Below, one piece after another: positions 1 through 6,153 of a stretch of 8,409 nt of DNA. The notes beneath the pieces are model-generated. The model worked only from the letters and a program-made list of their open reading frames with translations, was not told the origin of the DNA and did no database searches. The first letter of the stretch is position 1; each line of letters begins with the position of its first letter. The position numbers were made by a program, and so were the translations under genes. This DNA comes from DASUBV01 sp035763085 (GTDB lineage: Bacteria > Actinomycetota > Actinomycetes > Streptosporangiales > Streptosporangiaceae): assembly GCA_035763085.1 (NCBI GenBank), contig DASUBV010000102.1, forward strand, positions 1-8,409, given 5' to 3'.

Positions 1-366
1 CCAGAACCGGCCAGGCCGCGCCCGGACGCCGGCCAGAGCTCGCTGCTGAGGGGACACCGCAGCGGAGCAGGCATGGGCGCGTCCATGTATGGCAGCCTGC
101 CGGCATCCCATCTTGCCGGCGATCAGACAACCACCGGGGGCGAGAACCTCAATGCGTGGCCGTCAGCTGAGCTGGCGGAGCAGGCTAGTGGTATCCGAGC
201 AGATCCACTCTTCGGCGATGAGCCCGCCGGCGATGCGGGGGCAGCGATCGAGCGCGCGCCCGCGGGCGGCCGGGCGGCGTTCGGCCGGCGCAGAAAGTTC
301 GCGTCGATAATGGGCCGCCAAGCCCGACGCGCTGATCGCATGACTAACTGCGGAGGTCGACCGAGC
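1..366. other. Upstream leader without a convincing gene
   Basis: No supported gene lies in this stretch. Frame 2 is open from the window edge to a TGA at 47-49 and could be the last 15 codons of a gene that starts outside the window, but such a short arginine-rich tail cannot be assigned. The frame of the downstream hydrolase stays open back to an ATG at 73, but the peptide it would add is low-complexity and resembles no hydrolase N-terminus. A GATAAT hexamer at 306-311 could be a -10 element for the hydrolase gene, but I see no good -35 at the proper distance. Two GCCGGC words at 99-104 and 115-120 are ordinary for this base composition. Confidence 0.4.
352..356 (+). promoter_or_regulatory. 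Shine-Dalgarno that fixes the hydrolase start
   Basis: A GGAGG sequence lies 10 bases before the ATG at 367. It is the only strong ribosome binding site near the 5' end of this reading frame and argues against the in-frame ATG at 73. The spacing is slightly long but acceptable. Confidence 0.65.
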
Positions 367-2247
367 ATGACAGCAGCTGACAACGAGTCCGAGGAGTTCC
401 GGCCGCCCACGGCGCTCGAGTCCGCTGTCCGCGCCCTCGGCGCGGACGCGGTCCGCTATCGCGTGGACTACGTCATGCTGCCGATGCGCGACGGCATCCG
501 GCTGGCGACTGTTGTCTTCCGGCCGCGGGCCGGCGGCCGCTATCCCACCCTCCTGGTCCGCTCGCCGTACGCGGCCTCCATCCCTGATCAGTTCAAGCCC
601 ATGCACACCGCGCAGTTCAAGAAGAACTACGTGCTGATCATGCAGAACGAGCGCGGCAGCGAATGGTCAGAAGGCGACTTCGGGATCCTGACCACCACCA
701 CCGCCGACGCGCAGGACACCCTGGACTGGATCAGCGCGCAGGAATGGTCCAACGGCAAGGTGGGCCTGCACGGCTGCTCCTCGACCGCCGAGAACCAACT
801 GAAGCTCGGCGCTATCGGCCATCCGGCGCTGCGCGCTTGCGTGCCGATGAGCGCCGGCGCGGGCGTCGGCGACATCCCCGGTGCCGAGGGGTCGAACGGC
901 CTCTTCTTCCGCGGCGGCGTTCCCATGATCAAGACATGGGCACTGTGGTACGGCCCGTTCGGTGTCGTGCAGCGACCCAAGCTCCCCGCTGGCGCCGAGG
1001 GGGACGAGCTGGCCCGGATCTTCCGGCAGTACACGGTGACCGTCCCGGACTTCCGCGGCGCGGAGTACGCCGCAGCCCTGGACAAGGCGACGCTGCAGGC
1101 TCCCAGCGGCGACATCCTGCGGCGGATGGGCTCGCCGCTGACGGGCTATGAGACCTTCATGGCCGACGGCCCGGTCAGCCCGGCCTGGAAGGTCGTTGAC
1201 CTGATCGACGCTGGCCACACCGGCGCGACGCCGTCCATCAACATCAACGGGTGGATGGACGTCGGCGCGTACGAGACCGTCAAGCTCTTCGAGTTCCAGC
1301 AGCATCATCCCGACCAGTACCTGATCATGGCGCCGACAGAGCACTGCCGGATGCTGGCGACCAGCCCGGAGGCCCGCCTCGGCCAGCGGCCCGTGGGCGA
1401 CTCCCGGTTCCCCTACGACGAGATCATCATCTCGTGGTTCGACCGGTTCCTCTGCGATGAGACCGACGCCTGGCAGCCGATGCCGAAGGTGCACGCGTTC
1501 CTGATGGGCGCGGGCACCTGGCTGACCGGCGAGTCCTGGCCGCTGCCGGAGACAGAGACGCGAACGCTCTTCCTGGCCAGTGACGGGTCCGCCCAGACGC
1601 TCTGGGGCGATGGCGCCCTCGTGCCGGCCGCCCGCGGCGCCGGGACCGACGAGCTCATCGCCGACCCGCACAACCCCGTGCAGTCGCTCGGCGGCGACCT
1701 CGGCACCCATGGCCCGGTCTGCGCCGATCAGCGGGCGGTTGAGTGCCGGGCTGACGTGCTGGTGTACAGCACGCCCGTGCTGACCGAGCCGGTAGCGATC
1801 GCCGGCGACGTCAGCGCGGAACTCTACGTGTCGGCCGACGTCGCGGACGCGGACGTCTTCGTCAAGCTGGTGGATGTCTATCCGGACGGTACCGCCTACA
1901 ACCTCGCCACCAGCTGCCTGCGGCTGCGCTACCGCGACGGCTTCGAGCAGCCCGCCGCACTAGTGCCGGGCGAGATCTACCGGATCCGGATCGGCGGCAT
2001 GGCCACCGCGAACTACTTCCCGGCTGGCCACCGGATCCGCATCGAGGTGGCCGGCTCCAACTTCCCGCTCGCGGACCGCAACTGGCATGCAGGCGACCGC
2101 AACGACCAGGCCACCGACGGCCCGGTCGCGCACCTCACTCTGCACCACGGGCACGGTCATGAGTCGGCGCTGCACGTCCGCGCCTACACCGGCGAGGTCA
2201 CGGTCAACACGCCGATGTCCGACACCCGGCCCGGCGGCCTGCCGTGA
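367..2247 (+). CDS. CocE/NonD family alpha/beta hydrolase (peptidase S15-like)
   Basis: The 626-residue product has the two-part build of the cocaine esterase / X-Pro dipeptidyl-peptidase family: an N-terminal alpha/beta-hydrolase domain (about 30-400) and a C-terminal beta-sandwich (about 430-615). Visible signatures are RSPY (65-68; Tyr68 matches the oxyanion-hole tyrosine of CocE), the nucleophile elbow HGCSST with Ser138, GWMD with Asp298, and PTEHC with His326. The 28-residue Asp-to-His spacing equals that of CocE (Asp259/His287). The C-terminal domain carries the family signature GHRIRIEVAGSNFP at 554-567. There is no signal peptide or membrane segment, so it is probably cytoplasmic. 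Relatives cleave esters, amides or acyl-peptides; the substrate here is unknown. The residue after the nucleophile is Ser rather than the usual Tyr. The start is chosen from the GGAGG at 352-356. Its stop codon overlaps the next gene, so the two are almost certainly cotranscribed. Family call secure, substrate not. Confidence 0.9.
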   Translation: MTAADNESEEFRPPTALESAVRALGADAVRYRVDYVMLPMRDGIRLATVVFRPRAGGRYPTLLVRSPYAASIPDQFKPMHTAQFKKNYVLIMQNERGSEWSEGDFGILTTTTADAQDTLDWISAQEWSNGKVGLHGCSSTAENQLKLGAIGHPALRACVPMSAGAGVGDIPGAEGSNGLFFRGGVPMIKTWALWYGPFGVVQRPKLPAGAEGDELARIFRQYTVTVPDFRGAEYAAALDKATLQAPSGDILRRMGSPLTGYETFMADGPVSPAWKVVDLIDAGHTGATPSININGWMDVGAYETVKLFEFQQHHPDQYLIMAPTEHCRMLATSPEARLGQRPVGDSRFPYDEIIISWFDRFLCDETDAWQPMPKVHAFLMGAGTWLTGESWPLPETETRTLFLASDGSAQTLWGDGALVPAARGAGTDELIADPHNPVQSLGGDLGTHGPVCADQRAVECRADVLVYSTPVLTEPVAIAGDVSAELYVSADVADADVFVKLVDVYPDGTAYNLATSCLRLRYRDGFEQPAALVPGEIYRIRIGGMATANYFPAGHRIRIEVAGSNFPLADRNWHAGDRNDQATDGPVAHLTLHHGHGHESALHVRAYTGEVTVNTPMSDTRPGGLP

Positions 2248-3158
2248 TTCCCGCGCACGTGGAGCTCACGGGCGTGTGCTTCGACGGCTCGGCCCGCGCG
2301 CAGGGTCAGGCGGCGGCGCCGGCGTGGCTGCGGGATGCCGGGCTGGCGGCCGCGGTCCGCGGCGCGCAGCTGGCGCCCGATGTCGTCGTGTCCGCCGGTG
2401 ACCCCTCTCGTGGCCCGCTGGCCGGGTTCTTCAATGAGCGGGCGCTGCTGGAGATGGCCGAGTCGGTGCACCAGCGCGTCCGGGCGGCGCTGCAGGCCGG
2501 CCGCTTCCCGCTCCTGTACGGGGGCGACTGCGCTGTCCTGCTCGGCGCTATCCCTGCCGTGCGCGAGGTGTGCGGCTCGGCCGGGCTGGTCTTCATCGAT
2601 GGTCATGAGGATGCCACCACGATGGAGCAGTCGGAGACGGGCGAGGCAGCGAACATGGAGGTCGCGCTGCTTCTCGGGCTCACCGGGGAGCGGGTGCCGG
2701 AGCCGCTGCGGAGCAGGCTGCCGGCGCTGCGGCCCGAGGCGCTGGCGATGCTCGGCCAGCGCGACGCCGGCTACCGCGACGAGATCGGGGTCGCCAGCAT
2801 CGCCGGCCTGGTCCGGCTGCACAGTGCGGCGGAGGTCCGCCGTGCCCCGGAGCGGCTCGCCGCGCAGGCTGCCGCTGCCGTTGCCGGCCAGGCGGCGGGC
2901 TGGTGGCTGCACATCGACCTGGACGTGCTGGACCGGACCGAGTTCCGCGCCTGCGGGGCGGCTGCGGATCCGTCGATGCCCGAGGGCCTGACCTGGCGGC
3001 AGCTCACCGGCATCACCCGGGCCGCCCTGAGCAGGGACGGCTGCCGGGGATGGAGCATCGGCGTCTACAACACCGACCTCGACCCCGACCGACGTGACGC
3101 GCGCCGCATCGTCAGCTACCTGGATGCGGCCCAAATCGGCGGCGGCCCGGCAGCCTGA
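2244..3158 (+). CDS. Arginase/agmatinase-superfamily (ureohydrolase-like) protein
   Basis: The 304-residue product has the length and motif order of the manganese ureohydrolases (arginase, agmatinase, formiminoglutamase): YGGDC (92-96), IDGHED (118-123) and HIDLDVLD (223-230), followed by YNTDLDPD near 275-282. Five of six metal ligands are kept (Asp119, His121, Asp123, Asp225, Asp227). The first ligand, His in the usual GGDH, is Cys96 here. The EVNP segment that carries the substrate-contacting Glu in arginase reads GVYN here, so that Glu is not evident. This matches my recollection of a divergent 'arginase family protein' group with GGDC, so loss of function should not be assumed, but arginine need not be the substrate. 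No signal peptide is visible. The GTG start lies in a GTGA overlap with the upstream hydrolase, and only a weak GC-rich Shine-Dalgarno is present, which implies translational coupling. Confidence 0.85.
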   Translation: MIPAHVELTGVCFDGSARAQGQAAAPAWLRDAGLAAAVRGAQLAPDVVVSAGDPSRGPLAGFFNERALLEMAESVHQRVRAALQAGRFPLLYGGDCAVLLGAIPAVREVCGSAGLVFIDGHEDATTMEQSETGEAANMEVALLLGLTGERVPEPLRSRLPALRPEALAMLGQRDAGYRDEIGVASIAGLVRLHSAAEVRRAPERLAAQAAAAVAGQAAGWWLHIDLDVLDRTEFRACGAAADPSMPEGLTWRQLTGITRAALSRDGCRGWSIGVYNTDLDPDRRDARRIVSYLDAAQIGGGPAA

Positions 3159-3245
3159 CGCGGAGCTGGCGCATCCGAACACGCACATCGGTTACCTGCC
3201 GGTCATGGCGAGCGACGCTGCTGCCGCGCTGACCTGAGCTCCGCG
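3159..3245 (+). repeat. 9-bp inverted repeat just after the ureohydrolase stop
   Basis: CGCGGAGCT at 3159-3167 is the exact reverse complement of AGCTCCGCG at 3237-3245, with 69 bases between. It begins at the first base after the TGA. It could bring together the ends of this spacer in RNA or be chance in GC-rich DNA. No T-tract follows, so it is not a classical terminator. The rest of the interval holds no supported gene. Confidence 0.3.
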
Positions 3246-3257
3246 CCGAAGTATTAA
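3229..3257 (+). promoter_or_regulatory. Possible promoter for the GH3 gene
   Basis: CTGACC at 3229-3234 and TATTAA at 3252-3257, 17 bases apart, resemble sigma70-type -35 and -10 boxes. They sit at the edge of the AT-rich island (about 3250-3310) that separates the hydrolase/ureohydrolase pair from the GH3 gene. Transcription would begin near 3264, giving a leader of roughly 95 bases that contains the 15-bp inverted repeat. The -35 match is moderate, and other assignments within the island are possible. Confidence 0.35.
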
Positions 3258-3289
3258 ATATCCGCCGGCTCTTGCCGATACGTTAAAAA

Positions 3290-3304
3290 CTGACAAACTG
3301 TCAG
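3290..3304. promoter_or_regulatory. 15-bp inverted repeat, candidate operator upstream of the GH3 gene
   Basis: CTGACA-AAC-TGTCAG is a perfect 6-bp inverted repeat with a 3-base centre. It sits in the AT-rich part of the spacer, 54 bases before the GH3 start codon. Its core GACA-N3-TGTC recurs at 5993-6003, beside the promoter of the solute-binding-protein gene. Position and symmetry suit a dimeric repressor, and the RpiR-family protein encoded at 4957-5913 is the obvious candidate. Which protein binds it is inference. Confidence 0.5.
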
Positions 3305-3358
3305 AGTGATCTTCCGACCTGTCGTGCTCTGGCTGTCCCGCACGCCGCTGGTGTCGCC

Positions 3359-4900
3359 ATGACGGCCGTGCCGCCGGCCCTGGACGCCTGCCTGCTGGCC
3401 CGCTTCGACGGCCAGCGGGTCCCGGACTGGCTGCGGCGCTGGCTCGATGAGGGCCTCGGCGGCGTGGTGCTGTTCGCGCAGAACATCGCCGGCCCTGATC
3501 AGCTCCGCTTGCTGGTGGGCGAGCTGCGGGCTCGCCGCCCTGACCTGATCGTGGCGGTGGACGAGGAAGGCGGCCTGGTCAGCAGGCTGGAGGCGCGAAC
3601 GGGCTCCTCGTTCCCCGGCAACAGCGCGCTCGGCGCCGTCGACGATCCGGCGCTGACCCGCCAGGTAGCGGCGGCCATCGGCGGCAGGCTGGCAGCCGCC
3701 GACCTGAGCCTGAACCTGGCGCCGGTGGCCGACCTGGCCAACCCGCTGAACTCGGTCATCGGCCTGCGGTCGTTCGGGCCCGAGCCGGCGCGGGCGGCCG
3801 CGCACACGACCGCATTCGTCGAGGGCGTCCAGGGCTGCGGGGTGGCCGCCTGCGCCAAGCACTTCCCCGGGCACGGCCGCGGCGCCGGCGACTCGCACCT
3901 GGTGCTGCCCGTCGTCGACGCGCCCCTGGCCACCATGCGGGAGTCGGACCTGGTGCCGTTCGCGGCCGCGATCGCGGCCGGGGTGCGCTGCGTGATGACG
4001 GCGCACGTGCTGTTCCCGGCCGTCGACTCTGTGCCGGCCACGCTGTCCCGCCGCTGGCTGACCGGCGTGCTGCGCGGCGAGCTCGGCTTTGCCGGCACGA
4101 TTGTCTCCGACGCGCTGGACATGGCTGCGATCGGCGACAACGCGGTCCAGGCCGCGGGGGCGGTCCGGGCGATGGCCGCGGGCGCCGACCTGCTGTGCCT
4201 GTCCGCCGACCACGCCGCGCAGCTCCGGGCGCGCGACACGCTGGCCGCCGCGGTGCGGGACGGCACGCTCGCGCCCGGCCGGATCGAGGCGGCCGCCGCG
4301 CGAGTCGGCGAGCTTGCCGCCTGGACGCGCGCGCAGGCCGCCCGCCGGAAGGACAGCGGCACGGCCGGGGCGATGCGCGGCGCGGACGACAGCGCGCTCG
4401 GGCTGGCCGCTGCCCGGCGCGCGCTGCAGGTCTGCCTGACGGCAACGCCGGCGTCCGGGGGCCCGTTTGTGCTGGATGCAGGCTGGCTGCGCGGCCTGGG
4501 GGCCGGGGCCGCGCCCGCGGCCGGCGTCGGCGAGGCCGCGGCGAGCCTGCTCACCATTGTCAGCGGGCTGATCCCGGGGACGGACGGGCGGCGGCTGAGC
4601 GAAGAGGCCGGCGGCGGCGCGCCGGACGTGGCCGGCCTGCTGGGCCAGGCACGGGGCCGCCCGCTCATCGTCGCGGTCCGGGACGCGCGGGAGCGGCCCT
4701 GGCAGCGCGACCTGCTGGCCGCCGCCCTGGCGGCCCGGCCGGACGCGATCGTGGTCGCGACCGGCGGTGATGACCGGGCGCTGGCGGGAGCGAGCTACAT
4801 CGGGACCCGCGGTCCGGCGCTGGCCAACCTGACCGCGGCCGCGGAACTGCTCGCCCGGCTGCTGTCCGGGCCGCCGGCCGGCGAGGACGCCGCCCGGTGA
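3359..4900 (+). CDS. Glycoside hydrolase family 3 beta-N-acetylhexosaminidase (NagZ-like)
   Basis: The 513-residue product carries the diagnostic NagZ-type GH3 motifs. KHFPGHG lies at 167-173 and is followed by GDSH (177-180), whose Asp178/His180 form the acid/base dyad typical of bacterial N-acetylglucosaminidases. GTIVSDALDM (246-255) places the nucleophile at Asp251. VDEEGG (67-72) is the substrate-loop motif, and NLAPVADL (119-126) is also characteristic. The TIM-barrel covers about 10-330. The remaining 180 residues form a C-terminal domain that the 341-residue E. coli NagZ lacks but longer Gram-positive relatives have. No signal peptide or lipobox is present, so it should act in the cytoplasm, removing terminal GlcNAc from imported cell-wall fragments or other glycoconjugates. 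The ATG has no clear Shine-Dalgarno; an in-frame TAA at 3284-3286 with no ATG or GTG after it leaves this as the first start. Its own regulatory region lies upstream, and the regulator gene follows 56 bases later. Family call strong; exact sugar substrate inferred. Confidence 0.9.
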   Translation: MTAVPPALDACLLARFDGQRVPDWLRRWLDEGLGGVVLFAQNIAGPDQLRLLVGELRARRPDLIVAVDEEGGLVSRLEARTGSSFPGNSALGAVDDPALTRQVAAAIGGRLAAADLSLNLAPVADLANPLNSVIGLRSFGPEPARAAAHTTAFVEGVQGCGVAACAKHFPGHGRGAGDSHLVLPVVDAPLATMRESDLVPFAAAIAAGVRCVMTAHVLFPAVDSVPATLSRRWLTGVLRGELGFAGTIVSDALDMAAIGDNAVQAAGAVRAMAAGADLLCLSADHAAQLRARDTLAAAVRDGTLAPGRIEAAAARVGELAAWTRAQAARRKDSGTAGAMRGADDSALGLAAARRALQVCLTATPASGGPFVLDAGWLRGLGAGAAPAAGVGEAAASLLTIVSGLIPGTDGRRLSEEAGGGAPDVAGLLGQARGRPLIVAVRDARERPWQRDLLAAALAARPDAIVVATGGDDRALAGASYIGTRGPALANLTAAAELLARLLSGPPAGEDAAR

Positions 4901-4921
4901 TCGCCAGGCCCGGCGCTGAGC

Positions 4922-4951
4922 TGGACGAATCCGCCCGTGCCGACCTAGGCT
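4922..4951 (+). promoter_or_regulatory. Promoter for a leaderless regulator transcript
   Basis: TGGACG at 4922-4927 and TAGGCT at 4946-4951, separated by 18 bases, make a typical actinobacterial housekeeping promoter (TTGACR / TANNNT). The -10 box ends only 5 bases before the ATG at 4957, so transcription would start at or within a base or two of the start codon. No Shine-Dalgarno is present, which fits leaderless translation. The GACA-N3-TGTC repeat seen at the two neighbouring regulatory regions is absent here. Confidence 0.55.
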
Positions 4952-4956
4952 GACGC

Positions 4957-5913
4957 ATGCCACACCAAGCCCGCCGTCGCCCGGCGCAAGCGCCAGGGCC
5001 GGCCCTGCGCGCGTCGCACACGCCGCAGACGCTGCTCGCCCATATCCGGGCGCTGATGCCGAATCTCGCGCCGGCCGAGCGGCGGGTCGCCGCCGCGGTA
5101 ATCCAGGACCCGGCGCGTGCCGCCGGCATGACGATCGCCGAGCTGGCCGCCGCCTGCAGCACTTCGGGCACGACAGTCATCCGGTTCGGCCGCGCACTCG
5201 GCTTCCCCGGCTACCCCGAACTGCGACTGGCGCTGGCGGCGGCGCATGCCGCCAGCGCGGACACCGAGCAGGATGTCGGCAGCGACATCGGGCCGCGCGA
5301 CTCGCTGGCGGAGATCATCAAGAAGATCACCTACGCGGATGCCAGGGCCGTCGAGGACACCGGCGCGCAGCTGAGCCCGGAGTCGCTGGGCGTCGTCGTC
5401 GACAGCATCGTCAAGGCACGCCGGGTCGACATCTACGGCGTGGGCGCCAGCGCGTTCGTGGCGCTCGACCTACAGCAGAAGCTGCACCGCATCGGGCGCA
5501 TCGTCTATGCCTGGCCAGACCCGCACATGGCCGTCACGTCGGCCGCCCTGCTGGCCGCCGGCGACGTCGCGATCGGGATCTCGCACACGGGCACGACCGA
5601 GGACACCGTGGCGAGCCTGGCGGAGGCACGCAAGCAGCGCGCCACCACCGTGGCGATCACGAACTTCCCCGGCTCGCCGATCGCGGAGGTCGCCGATCAC
5701 GTGCTGACCACCGCCGTGCGCGAGACCACGTTCCGGTCCGGCGCGATGGCGAGCAGGATCGCCGCGCTGACGGTCGTGGACTGCCTGTTCGTGGCGGTCG
5801 CGCAGCGCAACTACAAGCAGACGGTGCGGGCGCTGGAGCGGACCTACGCGGCGGTCCAGGCCAGGCGCTTAGCGGCGGGCGGGCGCCGGGCGCCGCGCCG
5901 GCCGCCCGGCTAG
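4957..5913 (+). CDS. MurR/RpiR family transcriptional regulator (HTH + SIS domain)
   Basis: The 318-residue product has the standard RpiR-family layout. The N-terminal HTH_6 domain (about 22-100) includes MTIAELAAACSTSGTTVIRF at 58-77 followed by GRALGFPGYPELR, the conserved recognition-helix region. The C-terminal SIS domain (about 145-285) includes YGVGAS (160-165), ISHTGTTEDT (208-217) and AITNFPGSPIAEVAD (233-247). SIS domains bind phosphosugars; family members sense ribose-5-phosphate, MurNAc-6-phosphate, GlcNAc-6-phosphate and similar ligands, usually repressing catabolic genes until the ligand arrives. It sits between a NagZ-like gene and a peptide-type binding-protein gene, both with a GACA-N3-TGTC repeat upstream, so it probably controls them. 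The arginine-rich tail after about 300 and the basic first 12 residues look disordered. A specific symbol such as murR is not justified, because no murQ is present to point to MurNAc-6-phosphate. Confidence 0.92.
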   Translation: MPHQARRRPAQAPGPALRASHTPQTLLAHIRALMPNLAPAERRVAAAVIQDPARAAGMTIAELAAACSTSGTTVIRFGRALGFPGYPELRLALAAAHAASADTEQDVGSDIGPRDSLAEIIKKITYADARAVEDTGAQLSPESLGVVVDSIVKARRVDIYGVGASAFVALDLQQKLHRIGRIVYAWPDPHMAVTSAALLAAGDVAIGISHTGTTEDTVASLAEARKQRATTVAITNFPGSPIAEVADHVLTTAVRETTFRSGAMASRIAALTVVDCLFVAVAQRNYKQTVRALERTYAAVQARRLAAGGRRAPRRPPG

Positions 5914-5948
5914 CCGGCGGGCCAGCCAGAGGCTCGGCCAGGGGGCCG
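5906..5948 (+). terminator. GC-rich hairpins around the regulator stop, possible weak terminator
   Basis: CCGGCTAGCCGG (5906-5917) is a perfect palindrome spanning the TAG stop, and CGGCC-AGGG-GGCCG (5935-5948) forms a second short stem. Neither is followed by a T-tract. Actinobacterial terminators often lack one, but in DNA this GC-rich such stems also arise by chance. Confidence 0.25.
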
Positions 5949-5992
5949 GCCAGGACAACGCGCGCGGACCACCGGCTCGGCAGATAACGGGC

Positions 5993-6003
5993 GACATGTT
6001 GTC
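5993..6003. promoter_or_regulatory. Second GACA-N3-TGTC repeat, candidate operator at the binding-protein promoter
   Basis: GACA-TGT-TGTC lies 2 bases upstream of the -35 box at 6006-6011. It shares both 4-base arms and the 3-base centre length with the repeat at 3292-3302. Scanning each TGTC in the window by eye, I found no third exact copy. A protein bound here would touch the -35 region and could block, or if it is an activator recruit, RNA polymerase. Confidence 0.5.
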
Positions 6004-6005
6004 TA

Positions 6006-6035
6006 TTGACGTAACTTGGAGCTAATCCGTAATAT
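6006..6035 (+). promoter_or_regulatory. Sigma70-type promoter for the solute-binding-protein gene
   Basis: TTGACG (6006-6011) and TAATAT (6030-6035), 18 bases apart, closely match housekeeping consensus boxes and lie in the most AT-rich part of this spacer. Transcription should start near 6042, leaving a leader of about 112 bases before the ATG at 6154. The leader contains a small hairpin at 6053-6068 (GCGCGG-TTAG-CCGCGC); I recognise no known riboswitch in it. Any start codon before about 6042 is ruled out if this promoter is the one used. Confidence 0.7.
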
Positions 6036-6153
6036 TTTGTCGTTCGTCGCCTGCGCGGTTAGCCGCGCCGGAGCAGCGGGCCGCGCACGCACTCGCCTGC
6101 CCGGCCCCGGTGCACCGATCAGACCTAACGTCGTCGCCAGAGCAGGTGCCCTC

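Noticed and set aside
73..366. N-terminal extension of the CocE-like hydrolase from the ATG at 73
   Set aside because: The extra 98 residues are low-complexity and unlike any hydrolase N-terminus, while a GGAGG Shine-Dalgarno directly precedes the ATG at 367.
3124..3237. A 37-codon frame overlapping the end of the ureohydrolase gene and running into the spacer, with fairly coding-like composition
   Set aside because: No Shine-Dalgarno, no recognisable family, and the ureohydrolase already ends with a normal C-terminus, so neither a small gene nor a frameshifted tail is supported.
3254..4963. Long reverse-strand open frame opposite the GH3 gene
   Set aside because: It is an arginine/glycine/proline-rich mirror of a gene with clear GH3 motifs, as is common in GC-rich DNA; no family motif is visible in it.
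6016..6153. Upstream in-frame start (TTG at 6016) for the solute-binding protein
   Set aside because: It lies between the -35 and -10 boxes of the promoter, and the lipoprotein signal peptide begins naturally at the ATG at 6154.
6042..6153. Possible riboswitch in the 112-base leader of the binding-protein gene
   Set aside because: Only a 6-bp GC hairpin (6053-6068) and generic GC-rich pairing are visible; no known aptamer motif could be recognised.
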